Of a DNA stretch of 26,864 bases, positions 10,844 through 21,188 are shown piece after piece. A program made the translations under genes and the position numbers. The notes below the pieces were generated by a model. It was given only the letters and a program-made list of their open reading frames with translations, made no database searches and was not told the DNA's origin. The stretch comes from Chromera velia (taxonomy: Eukaryota; Sar; Chromeraceae): contig JAHBMJ010001094.1 in the NCBI GenBank assembly GCA_018398765.1, forward strand, positions 4,905 through 31,768. The letters are read 5' to 3'. The first letter of the stretch is position 1. The number at the start of each line of letters is the position of its first letter.

Positions 10844-12904
10844 ATGGAGGCGGAGACGGGTGGTGGTGTGCTTTTTGCGTGCTCTGGTGTGGAGCCTCGG
10901 AAGGGGCAGACGCTGGTGGTGGTCGGGAGCAGCTCTGAGCTCGGAGGGTGGGATGCGAGTCGCGGTATCACCCTCCATCGAGTGAAGAACCCTGCCTTCC
11001 CAGGAGTGTGGATGTCGTTTCCGATGCGACATAGCGCGTGCGTGCTCTCAAGTGCAGTTTCAGTTTGCCCTTGTTGGACCGCATACCAATACTGTCGCCT
11101 TGCATTCGTCAGTGTGGAGTGGTACGGCGTTGGTAGACGGTGGGTCTCTGATAGACAGTGGGTGTGAGAACTCTTCCGCAGTCACTTCAGCCACCTCAGC
11201 TGCAGCCCTCACCAACGGTGGAGGTCGTGATTGTTTTGGGTGCATATGTGAGCCTTTGGGGTGTGAGCCGCGGGAGGTGGAGGTTGTCGATGGTGGGTTT
11301 GTGTTGTTTGGTGGTCGTTGGGGAAATGGGGAGACACAGGTGACTCCGTTGGCATTGAAGGACATGGTGTTAGCAAAACAGCAACTTGAACAGGACACGC
11401 TCCCCTCTGTCTCCTCTGAGTTTGACATTGAGAGGGGAAGGAAGGGCGGAGAAACGAGGGGAGGGGGGAGCTTTGGGGGTCCTTCAGAGGGTGACATGAT
11501 GCTTAGTCTCTGCAGTGGGAGTGCCTCGGTTTCTGTTGCCGCACCGCCTCCTGCCCCCTCACCTGCCTCAGAGAGAGCTTGTGGTCAGTGGAAGGGAAGG
11601 GGGTGTGGGATGGCTGAGCATGTACAGTCTGAAGCTGAGTTTCCCGCCCGCAGAGGCAGAGCATCTGTAGAGGAGGTTACGGAGAATGCAGACACTCTGA
11701 TGGCGTCTGCTGACTACTCTGGTGAATGTGATGGCGTGTCTGTTTCCGGGGGTCATCCTGAGCCCTCTGTGCCTATGTGCGTTCAGAGGCGGGGGGAAGG
11801 GGGGAAGGGGGGAAGGGGATGAGAAGAGGGTATGAATGGTCTAATGAGACACTTCGATTCGCACCTGCAGCTCTGAGGCATGGGTGGGGGGTTGCGGACG
11901 AAGAGGGGGGGAAGACTGCAGAGAGTGTGAATGGTTTGGTGGGTGGACGTGACTGTGTCTCTCCTAGAGATCTTGTCGGAGTGAGTGTGTCTTCGGTGTG
12001 TGAGGGGTCGAAGCGCCGCCGTCTCTCTTCTCTTTCCGCTGCCGTCTCTGTCTCCGAATCCAACAGAGAAGGGGGGAGGGGCATCCAAGAGGGGTTGAGT
12101 AGAGACAGAGACTTTTCTGCGCGTTCCTTTGAATCAGTCCCACAGCATCACACTCTCTCCTCCGTCAATGACAGCGTCACTCCGCACTGCGAGGAGTATG
12201 ACGCGACTGGTCGAGAGGTGAAGAGAGAAGCACAAGGGGGAGTCTGTGAGAGGGAAGCAGCGGGAGGAGGGGGAGACCAGGAAACGGACGTGCATCTCCA
12301 GAGAGGGGACCTCTGTCTCCTCGGCTGTCCTCGCACTCACTGCAAGGACCACGCATGCAGAGACGGTAGCAGTGGAAGCATGGGGGTGGGGAGAGGGGGG
12401 AAGAAGAGAGAGTACACAGGAGAGATCAAGAGGGACCGGCACGGACGGATCCTCTGTTTGCATGGACGGGTTCCGACGACATGCAAAGAGTGCGGGGGTG
12501 GGTCTGTGTGCGAGCACGGCCGACAGCGCTCTCAGTGCAAAGAGTGTCGAGGGAAGGGTATCTGCCAGCACGGCCGCCTGCGCTACTCCTGCAAGGAGTG
12601 CGGAGGGAAGGGCATCTGCCAGCACGGCCGACAGCGCTCTCAGTGCAAGCAGTGCGGTGGGAAGAGTATCTGTGAGCACGGCCGGGAGCGTCACAGATGT
12701 AAGGATTGCGGAGGGAAGAGCATCTGCGAGCACGGCCGTAGACGCAATCAGTGCAAAGAGTGTGGGGGGAAGAGCACCTGCGAGCACGGTCGCCTGCGTT
12801 ACTACTGCAAAGAGTGCGGAGGGAAGGGCATCTGCATTCACAAAAAAGATCGGCGATGTTGCAATGAGTGCAAGAAGATCCCCTCTACACATTCTGCACC
12901 TTGA
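10844..12904 (+). CDS. CBM20-like starch-binding domain protein with 8 C-terminal CxH-x6-CxxC repeats; frame changes twice
   Basis: Paralogue of the minus-strand gene at 7051-9189. ATG at 10844 begins MEAETGGGVLFACSG, followed by TLVVVGSSSELGGWDAS, the CBM20 core with its conserved LGGW. The reading then changes frame. About 10844-11045 is in one frame (to GVWMSF...SACVL). About 11045-11790 is in the next (VQFQFALVGPHTNTV, continuing the CBM20 fold). About 11787-12904 is back in the first frame (linker with KRRR, then KRDRHGRILCLHGR and eight 18-residue repeats). The first change fits one extra base near TCAAGTG (11049-11055). The second fits a 65-nt intron 11722-11786 (GTGAAT...TTCAG) or a length change in the G-runs at 11790-11819. 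The gene may thus be spliced with tiny introns, misread, or decaying; the intact long frames and the good repeat array argue against an old pseudogene. Repeat 8 is divergent (CIHKKDRRCCNEC). Confidence 0.7.
12449..12877 (+). repeat. 54-bp coding minisatellite (8 units) encoding the Cys/His repeats
   Basis: Eight units with 54-bp spacing carry the same CEHGRxRxxCKECGG consensus as the minus-strand gene, including the variant first unit ILCLHGR. Units here differ from each other more than in the 16-unit array, and some have CQHGR instead of CEHGR. Confidence 0.9.
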
Positions 12905-15053
12905 CTCTCCCTTTCCTTTCCCCCTGCTTGTCTTCTCTTTTCTTTTCTCTTTCCCTGTTCTGGATTTCTGAAGCGCTTTACTTGTTGCACCATGAGAGGA
13001 AGGGTTGTTGACAAGGTCGTTCAAAGGGTACGTGTGTGTTGTGATTTTTTTCTGATTGGCTGGTTTTGATTCTTTGTTTGTGTGTATGAGTGACTTTCGG
13101 GTTTCGTAGCCGGAATCAGGGAATCAAACAGAGTGACTCTCCTGCGGTGAGAAGGCGTTGCTCATCCTCCTCGCTCCCCTTTTCCTATACAGACTCGCCC
13201 GCCGGCCATTGATGTTTTCTCGCTCCCTCTCTTTGGATTGCTCTTTCGGACCGTCTCTTTGATTTTTTGATTGTCTGCTTGTTGCGTGTCCTTGTGCCCG
13301 TGTGCGTGCTCACTTGGTGTCTCTTTCTGTGTGCCTTTGTGTTTGTATGCATGTGTGTGTAAGTGTGCGTCTGCACGTGGCGTTTCTTGTGTATGTGTAT
13401 GTCCCTCGGGGCACAGGGGGGGGGGGATGCAAACGATGTGTTGAGGAAGTGGGAAGAGGACGAGAGTATTGGACCCCCTTTTTCTCCCCTTCTATCCAAG
13501 TGGTTAACTTTGCTTTCCTTTTTCTTTCTCAAACACCTTTTTTCAATGTGCTCATCCATCTGTTCACTCGTCACTTCTTTTTTCCCCTTCTACTTTACCA
13601 CTTCCACGCACACAAGCAAAAGGAGAGGCAGCGGAGAGAAACGGCAAGTGGTCGTTCTTCTGTTTCGAAGAAAAATTTCCCCCCCCCTTGTGCCTCTTCA
13701 GACAACCATCCTGCCCCCCTCTTTTCGTTTCCTTGCATCGGCATTATAGAGTGACTCTCCTTCAACCAGCAGAGGCATGGGAGAGAGACCGAGACGACGT
13801 TGGCATCCCACTGCATCCTACCTTCACCTTTATTCCCTTCTTTGTCTGTTTCTTTCACAGGAGAGAAAGGCGCGTACTGTCTGTGTTTTCTCTGTCGTCC
13901 TCTCCCCTGATTGTTTTTCCTCCTTTTCCCGTCTGTGGGCATATAGGGTCGGGGCTGAGCGTCTGTAAACAGCCTGTGCTTCCTTTCTCATTCTGTCAGC
14001 CTGGCTGTCTGCCTTTTTGCTGCTGAGCTTCTAAATCTGCCCCTTGATTTACGTTTCTTCTTTGGCGCCACTCTTTGTTTCGGCGTCTTCCTTTCCTCCC
14101 GCCCCCTCGTTCTTCCTGTTCTTTCCTTCATTCCCTTCAACACCCATCCACACACCTACTCGCTCAAGCAAAGGAGCGCCTGCTCACTAATCTTTAAGTC
14201 ATCATGAGTGCGTCCGTGCCTCTGTGCATGTGTGTGTCTACCTGCATGTGTGTGTATTAAAGGCTGGAAGGAGGGCAAAGTCCAGCTGTACATTTGTTGT
14301 TCGTTCTTGCCGGGTGAACACTGCACTGAGTCAATAAAACCAAATTGGACATGGTTTCTTTGCACGCTTCGGGTCGGGGAAGCAGCTAAAGAAAGAAAGT
14401 CCAGAAGAAAGGGCTTGCCTGATGCCTGCCCGTTTTCTGAAATATGGAGAATGTTTATGAAATGTGTGCCTGCCTTTAGGACTGCTAGTAGGACTGCATG
14501 CCTCTAACAGTTCATTCATGTATCATACCTACGACTTTACATGGAAATATTTCTGCAGCATTCTACAAAAATACATGTATCTCTATCGTTTAAAAATAGT
14601 CTGAGATCTAATATTATTCCGATGTATTTTTACGACTCAAATTACGGGTGTTTTCTATAATACGAATTTATATTTTTCTACCTATATAAACAGAGATATA
14701 CTATTTAAGTTAATTTTCTCCTATATTTTCTCTAATGGTTTTTATTTAAATCCCTTCATCATCATTCTCATGCACCGTTGCTAACTGTCGCCATCGTCCT
14801 GTAAAAACCATTGATTGCAGAATAAGAATTAAATAAGTTAAAAAATTTAGTAAAAAAATGATATGTTAACAATGGGACTTAGATTGAATGAGTAGCTATA
14901 TTTTAGCTAGTCAGATCCTATAGAGAGACCAAAAGCTATACCAAAGGTTAGACCACCGCTTTAGCGGTACTGCGGTGGCTCTCAAACTATATTACCTACT
15001 TAAACCACTTCCATCAAATTTAATTGTTTATAGAAGTCTATTTCTCAAAAAAA
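12905..15053. other. Gene-free stretch: CT-rich, then AT-rich
   Basis: About 12905-14160 is pyrimidine-rich with TGTG runs and a G-run near 13419-13427. Open frames there are rich in Phe/Ser/Cys/Val and look like composition artefacts. It probably includes the 3' UTR of the upstream gene. From about 14520 the DNA becomes AT-rich up to the inverted-repeat element at 15062. A small hairpin (CCACCGC/GCGGTGG) lies near 14952-14977. No exon-like reading was recognised. Confidence 0.5.
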
Positions 15054-15061
15054 ATGAATAT

Positions 15062-15583
15062 TACACTGTGGTGTTAGGAGTAACTACCGGCTTTTCTTAG
15101 AAAGCTTTTGGTTACCATCAAATTGGTAACCAAAACTTGGTAATTAGGGGGGTTTGAGGGGATTACCACTACCACGGTAATCTGGCTGTATCTGCCCACA
15201 AATGTGTTGCATCGAGATCTAATATAGGAGAAACGCATCTTCAAAAACTGTGTACGAGTACAGTACGACGTAAAAAAGATCATTTTTAAACTTTTTTTAT
15301 CTAAGTTGTTTCTATAATATCAAGAACTTGACTTTAACTTACACATACTTACACATATTTCTAGATATAAGAGAACTTTACAATAAATCTATCTTTGGTA
15401 CTCGATTTACCCACTAATTTGTTTTGCTTAAAAAAACGATTACCACTAGCTGTTTTGCTTACCGAAACAACGGTAATCAATGTAACTCTGCAGGATTACC
15501 GTAACCATAAAAATGGTTACCGAGCGGCCTAACGGCCACCTCGGTAACCAAACTAAGTTGGTTACTCCTAACAGCACAGTGTA
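15062..15583. mobile_element. 522-bp non-autonomous TIR element (MITE-like) with 8-bp target duplication
   Basis: The left end TACACTGTGGTGTTAGGAG and the inverse of the right end (TACACTGTGCTGTTAGGAG) match over 23 bp with one mismatch, both continuing to GTAAC. The element is flanked by perfect ATGAATAT copies at 15054-15061 and 15584-15591. Because the ends are AT-rich, a 6-bp TGAATA duplication with 1-bp-longer ends is also possible. GGTTACC/GGTAACC hairpins sit inside both ends: 11-bp arms at 15106-15116/15125-15135, and 10-bp arms at 15515-15524/15540-15549 around a GGCC pair. There is no transposase frame. An 8-bp duplication is typical of hAT-type elements, but the terminal bases are not those I know for hAT. 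Confidence 0.82.
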
Positions 15584-15591
15584 ATGAATAT

Positions 15592-16144
15592 ATATCTACA
15601 AATAAATTTTTTAAATTTGGTAATTATCAGAAACTGTGAGATTTTGGCATGGATATAGCTATATAGCCCTTCGAAGGGCGAGGCCCGAGGGGCAGAGTCC
15701 CAGCAGACTTTAGAGCAGGCTCAGCAGACTCACAGATTTATCATTGCAATGTTATTCTAAAATGACATTGATCAACAATATGAGGTTCTGTAAACAAGAC
15801 CAATAGAGTTTGTTCCACTGGCAGTTGCACGACAGACACGACATGACCGATCACGTTCACCTCTTTCCTAGCCTCTTTCTTGTGCTGCAGCCTGCGTCTC
15901 TGAACTCCATCAAGTGACATGATCGACCTGCTCAATCCCAGGCTCGATCATGCACTGACAAAACACATTCCTATCCGTCTACCACTGTTGCCCTTTACAA
16001 CCTTTGTTTACGTGCGTGATTACCGTGCTGGTTACTTGCTCCTTGTGCCCTTTTCCCTCGTTGAAATCAACACAAGCATCAATCTTCTTTCATTTAATTG
16101 CGCCGATCCTCTCCCACTTCTGTGATCTAGTCCCTCCCTCGATC
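15592..16144. other. Gene-free stretch downstream of the minus-strand 188-residue gene
   Basis: AT-rich start, then a palindrome CCCTTCGAAGGG near 15667-15678. The remainder is mixed sequence that probably includes the 3' UTR of the gene ending at 16145. No coding support was found. Confidence 0.45.
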
Positions 16145-18277
16145 TCAACGTCGAATGACGTTGGCCATGAAGGCGACCTCGTGCTTCGAACTTCTGTGGC
16201 CTTTCGTGTCCACATTCCACTTGGTCTCCCCTGCCGCTGTGTACTTGTGCTGCAACATGCAACAAGAATCAGATTAGTAAGTGAGATGCATTCATTCGTC
16301 TTTCATGAGCACAGGCATTACAAGCAGATGAACGGCGCTCAGAGCACAGACCACTGCTTGGAGATCACCCACAGAATCTTCATTCAGGAGATCGTGCCGC
16401 AACGCAAATGGACCAGAAGGACGAAACGTGGGCCGGAGGACTTCAGAAGGGGCGCAGGAAAACCGCATGCAGGTGAGAGCGATGGAAGGAGAGGAGACGC
16501 ATGTAGAGCGCTGACAATGTTCATGGGGAGAATGAAATTCTTGGACAGGCCCATACACACAGAGACAAAGAGAAGACAGACAGACTGACCGGAAGGGTGT
16601 TGAAGAAGTTGATGCGCTCTCCTGGTTGCAAATCGGGTCTGCATGCATGCATGTGTGGTTGAAGGAACGAGAAGGGGGGAAGTGAGAGATTGGCAGTGGA
16701 GTCGGGAAGAAAAGAAGAAGCTTAATTCCACAGCTTAATTCCACAGTGAGTGATTGACAAAGAGTGAGCCTGGAAGAAGATGGGAAAAATGTAAAACCTC
16801 TTTCTGCGTGTGCCCAACACCCGACGGAAAAAAACAGACAGGCTGCCGGCACCCAAATGGGAGAAAGGAGGCGTGTACAGACAGAATGAAGGAAACCAAA
16901 CTGAGTATCGATCTTTCAAGGTCCTCAGTTTCAAAAAAGGGATCTATCTGCTTTGTCTTTGGTTTCTTTCTGCTAAGGAGGGAAATGCTCCCCTGCCCAC
17001 CTGTAGGACTTGTCGAATGTGTCCACGAATTCCTTGATGTTGATTGTTGCTGGAGGCACGGAGAGAGTGGGGAAAGTCGGGGCTCCTCCAGAAGAGCTGC
17101 AGATAGAGCCATGTGCATGTAGAGGTGCACTCCGGTATATGCCCTTACACATGCACTCGTGTGTTTCCCCAAGCACAAAGAGAGACAGGTAAACGGATAC
17201 ACGCCAAGAGAGAGATGTATTGACAACCAAAGAAAAAGTGTGGAAACCTGCACACCAACAGAGCACAGAAAAAGAGAAGAGCAGTTGTCATGAATCTGAT
17301 GAGAACAGATCCATAAACAGCCTGCGAATTTCCTTCCCATAAAATCATTCAACAGCCCTCTGGATATATATGTGAACCACTTGTAATTATGATTATTGAA
17401 CGAATTACTTTCTACTTCGACTTCACGCACCTTCCCTTCTTCTGAGTGAGGCTTAAAGTCTCCTCCAGGTCGGGTTTGAAGGCAGTACGCTTCCAAAAGG
17501 CGGGACCGGCAAGCACGGTCTGTGCTGCAGAGCTGCATGGAGATGAAAGAAAGCAAATGCAAAAATTGTGTTCGGGGATGCAGAAGGAAAGTCGTAAATT
17601 GCACATTCATACCCAGTCCGGAATCCCCCCGTATACAACAGAAGACGTGCACAGAAAAGCTCTATTATGGATAAGCAAAGGGTGACGGAACTAAGGGTGA
17701 TAATGAAGCGGGAAAAGAGGATAAGAGGAGAAGGGAAAAGGAGGCTCTGGGCAGGGTTGGGACGGTGGTCACTGATGAACGGTGACCGGGCCGGTTGACA
17801 GCAAGTAGCTGGAAAAGGCGGAGTGAGGTCAAGCGCTACGACGTAGGTCGAGGGCTGAAGGGCCTAGAGGGGTCTTTGAATGCTGCTAGGAAGTGATCGG
17901 TGCATGAATGCATGCATGTGTGTTGCCGGTACATGCCCATGGAAACGGCAAGCGATCCGGGGAACACAGACCCGTCTATTCGTGGTTCAAGCGCTTCGCA
18001 GCAGGTTTACACACTCTTTGTATAGTATCTGGGTCGTTTCCGTGTTTGGGGATCTCTCTCACCTGTCATTCCCGTAGGGCTTTCCTGTGTAGTTCTTCCC
18101 GCAGATTCCCAAGAAGCAGGGGTCGTGTCCTGTTGCGTAGGCAGTGATGTCCAGGTCCCTGCCGTACTTCCGTCTGCCCTCCTGAATCATGTCGGTGTGG
18201 TGCCCTCGGACCTCCCTTTCCCCCTCGTTCCAGCGGGCATAGGGGTCGGGGGCCAGCAAGAATCCTCCGGCAGGCAT
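16145..18277 (-). CDS. Unrecognised 188-residue protein, five exons
   Basis: Exons on the minus strand: 18277-18063, 17532-17431, 17096-17001, 16638-16590, 16249-16145 (TGA). Lengths of 215, 102, 96, 49 and 105 nt join in phase with GT-AG borders to give 188 residues. The ATG at 18277 has ACC before it. The protein starts MPAGGFLLAPDPYARWNEGE, continues with a Gly/Tyr/Cys-rich part (ATGHDPCFLGICGKNYTGKP), then FKPDLEETL, INIKEFVDTFDKSYRPDLQP and ends HEVAFMANVIRR. It is soluble-looking, with no membrane segment, signal peptide or catalytic motif that I recognise. The even spread of aromatic, Pro and Lys residues in short motifs recalls structural proteins such as ciliary microtubule-associated ones, but that is only an impression. 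It is clearly gene-like because five independent exons agree in phase. Confidence 0.72.
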
Positions 18278-19002
18278 GGTAAAGATAAAGACGCAAGAAA
18301 CCTTCCTGTCGACAGACTGGCACCAAAAAGGCACGAATCTTCGCGCTACAATCTCTCTGGGCAGAGGAAGAGATAGTCTTTGACTCGAGAAGAGCAGAAG
18401 CGCTTATGGAAGTCAACGGGAATGAAAGGAAAAAGCCTGTCAGATCATGACATTTTCAAAAGGATCTGAATTTTCAATTCCCTTAATTCCTTTCGTGCGG
18501 AAAGCACGCATGCATCCGCAGTGCGCGCAAATACCAGTTTGCGTACACAAGTTTTTGTCACTCGTATGCACGCTGCTATAAGTTTCCATGAAGGTCAGGC
18601 GTATCCAAGACTGAAACTCAATTGTTACTCCTGAGTCATAATCAAACTTATTCACTAAACTACGAAGCCAAAGTATTTAAATACTGGGGCCACTAACTAG
18701 ACTATTGATTTTAATTGATTTTCAGAAAAGATTTCAAGTTAAGTTAGATTGTTAGATTTGAAAAAGTAATTAAAAAAATAATAATCATGATAACTATTGA
18801 TTGATTAATTAATTAATGCCAAACCCTATTGGTGGAGTGTAGCTGCTGGTGCATCATCACTTCAATCATCAGTTAAGTTCAATGATTCACTTAGATTCAC
18901 TTGTGAACTTAAAATTATATAATCTAAAAATTCTACTAAAAAAATAGAGAGGAAGTACTAATTTACTACTACTAAAGGAAGTAGGACATATTAAAATAAA
19001 TT
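18278..19002. other. Upstream region of the 188-residue gene and AT-rich DNA
   Basis: Roughly 18278-18650 is mixed sequence that should contain the promoter and 5' UTR of the minus-strand gene. About 18650-19002 is AT-rich with repeated TTGATT/ATTAAT words. No exon-like reading or transposon ends were seen. Confidence 0.45.
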
Positions 19003-19008
19003 TAGTTA

Positions 19009-19346
19009 AAAAGAGAATGACTAAATGATGGTCAAACGGATTCCGAATGCAGAGCTAGATCTTCATGATGGTGGAACTACTTCATGAAATAGTTTGTCCG
19101 TCAAGGCAGAGTAGAACGAACAGCTGAAAGGCGTTCGATCAGCTAGTGCTGCACGAAGTGAATCGATCTGAACTGGCTGGTGCTGAATGCGTACGGCACA
19201 AAATCGTACAAAATCGAATGCGTCCACGGCAATCCCATCCCGGCCAGCACGGCGCTTCGGCACCGTGCGGCATGGCCTGCATGCTCGGCCCGGTAGGTTC
19301 AGAAGCAAGCATGGATACGCGGCAGGCTGGTACCCTATACTTCAAC
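19009..19346. repeat. Left terminal direct repeat
   Basis: 338 bp. Differs from the right copy by about 14 substitutions, nearly all transitions, plus an extra 6 bp (ATTCCG) near 19040. The inverse strand has an open frame in both copies, but half of the differences change amino acids, so it is probably not under protein selection. Confidence 0.85.
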
Positions 19347-20586
19347 TCCCCCCCTCGATTACATTTCTATGCAAGCTTTACAAAGAGAAAGAAACGGAAG
19401 CGAAACACCAGGGAAAGATAAAGACAAAGGGAATGAAATAGCCTTTTGGTCTGACTGCCTGAGAGCCAATAAAATATTTTCTTGCTTTCACTTGCCTGCC
19501 AGTGTTGAAGATTGAAGAACACACATGAAAGGATAACAGAGAGACAGAGGGCTAGGCATCACAAGAACAAGGTTAGAGGGCTAGACATCACAAGACTGTC
19601 TGTCTCCGGCCTGCCTCTTAAGTCTGCCTTTCTTCGGCCTGCCTCTTAGGTTTGGCTGTCTGTTGCCTTTCAAAAGATGAGCGCTTCACAACACTGGAAA
19701 AGTAACAGGGAAAGAAAGAATCCATGTAGTGGCTGTGCAGAAAGACAGAACAAATCGTGCCTTGTATGCTTATTCATCAAAGAGTTCGATCACATGCACA
19801 GTTTACACTCACTGCCTAACAAGAGAAAATAAATACTGAAAACCTTGCATTCGCAATTCAGCGGAGCGTCCTTGTATCCCCCCTCACGCCGGTGTGCACA
19901 CGGATGGACGTTGACTGGCAGAAGATGCGGAGACGGCCAAACAAAGATGAAAGAATCCCTTCCCAATCCCCCCCCTTCTAGACCCCCCCCAAAGAGGTGC
20001 TTCCGAAACCTTGCCTCCTCAATGATCCTGGCAAGCAGACAAGCAAATTCCAGTAGCGATGGTGCGGCACTCCCAGTTCTTGGCGGCCCCCAAAGCAGGT
20101 GTGAACAGATGGTGCACTGACGGCTCAGTGCAGTCTTGGCAGTAACTGGTGGCAGCTGGTGAATGAGCGGCTCATGGCAAAGTGGCGGCGATCATGTTGC
20201 TGGAGATCCTTGGACACTTGCTCAAGTTTGTTGAGGTGGTTGGAGATGAAGGTCCGAAGAGTGTGAGGGGAGATTGGGGACTCAGTGCGTCCACAATGGT
20301 GTCGTCCGCAAGCAAAGTCCACAAGTGCAACACGGCGTCTCCCAGTGAAAACCTGCTGTTGGAGCGACTGCAGATCCATCCGGTCTCCACTTCTGCTACA
20401 GGAAAAGGAAATAGCTACCAAAGCATTCCGCCATTCCAGTTCTGACTGGAACGGGCAGCTTCCAATTTGTTGAAGAGTGGAGGAACTAGTGGAGGAAAAG
20501 ACTGCTGGAGAAAGATACGGAGACGGAAGTGATCGTTGCGGTCATTGACTGACCGAAACGGGACACAACAGAGCGTTGTCAACCGC

Positions 20587-20918
20587 AAAAGAGAATGACC
20601 AAATGATGGTCAAACGGAATGCAGAGCTAGATCTCCATGATGGTGGAACTACTTCATGAAATAGTCTGTCCGTCAAGGCAGAGTAGAACAAACAGCTGAA
20701 AGGCATTCGATCAGCTAGTGCTGCACGAAGTGAATCGATCTGAACTGGCTGGTGCTGAATGTGTACGGCACAAAATCGTACAAAATCGAATGCGCGCACG
20801 GCAATCCCATCCCAGCCAGCACGGCGCTTCGGCACCGCGCGGCACGGCCTGCACGCTCGGCCCGGTAGGTTCAGAAGCAAGCATAGATACACGGCAGGCT
20901 GGTACCCTATACTTCAAC
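20587..20918. repeat. Right terminal direct repeat
   Basis: 332 bp, about 96 percent identical to 19009-19346 by eye. Most differences are C/T or G/A, several at CG sites, which suggests decay of methylated cytosines. Ends directly at the TAGTTA duplication. Confidence 0.85.
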
Positions 20919-20986
20919 TAGTTATAGCCATTCTGCTATGAGCCTAAGTTTTACTGTTTGACAAACGGACATTGCATATCATACCC

Positions 20987-21188
20987 GACCTCCCTGAACC
21001 TAACTACCACTTGAAAGTTCAAGCCGCATTTTTGGATAAGCTTGAAAGTTTGCGCTGCAGGCGGCGGATTATTTATGGTGTCTTGAAAGCCAAAGCCGCA
21101 TATCTGGATAGTCTCTTAAAAAACAATGCCGCAGATGGAGATCATTTTGATTATATTTTTTCAAGTGGCACTTAGGTTCAGGGAGGTT
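20987..21188. mobile_element. 202-bp MITE with 30-bp inverted repeats and 8-bp target duplication
   Basis: Left end 20987-21016 and the inverse of right end 21159-21188 match over 30 bp with three mismatches (ACCTCCCTGAACCTAA then CCACTTGAAA). Perfect TCATACCC copies lie at 20979-20986 and 21189-21196. Inside is a 72-bp direct repetition: CTTGAAAG...AAGCCGCAT at 21010 and 21082. One plus-strand frame without an ATG stays open to TAG at about 21173-21175, and it reads the two 72-bp copies as similar peptides (VQAAFLDKLESL and AKAAYLDSLLKN). The 8-bp duplication suggests mobilisation by a hAT-type transposase from elsewhere. Confidence 0.85.

Larger units (their letters stand above)
19009..20918. 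mobile_element. 1.9-kb element with terminal direct repeats (LTR-like) and 6-bp target duplication
   Basis: Two direct repeats, 19009-19346 (338 bp) and 20587-20918 (332 bp), both begin AAAAGAGAATGA and end TATACTTCAAC. The outer edges are flanked by TAGTTA (19003-19008 and 20919-20924), as expected if the whole unit inserted at once. The repeats do not have TG...CA ends. No tRNA primer site follows the left repeat and no purine tract precedes the right one. The 1.24-kb interior has no polymerase or transposase frame. It best fits a non-autonomous terminal-direct-repeat element; an unusual LTR derivative, or two insertions of a 0.33-kb repeat, are alternatives. Confidence 0.65.

Noticed and set aside
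7051-12904. Assignment of the Cys/His repeats to the EsV-1-7 family of brown algae
   Set aside because: That family has a longer C-x4-C-x16-C-x2-H spacing as I recall it, whereas this unit is C-x-H-x6-C-x2-C in 18 residues.
12134-13024. 296-codon minus-strand frame opposite the plus-strand CBM20 paralogue
   Set aside because: It is the shadow of the same 54-bp repeats (Ala/Leu/Ser-rich reading) and continues past the gene without any recognisable domain.
20125-20445. Open frames on both strands inside the direct-repeat element
   Set aside because: About 90 codons each with no recognisable motif, no splice-consistent extension and no match between strands to any family I know.
19009-20918. 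Classical LTR retrotransposon
   Set aside because: No TG...CA ends, primer-binding site, purine tract, Gag or Pol frame; only the direct repeats and the flanking duplication fit.
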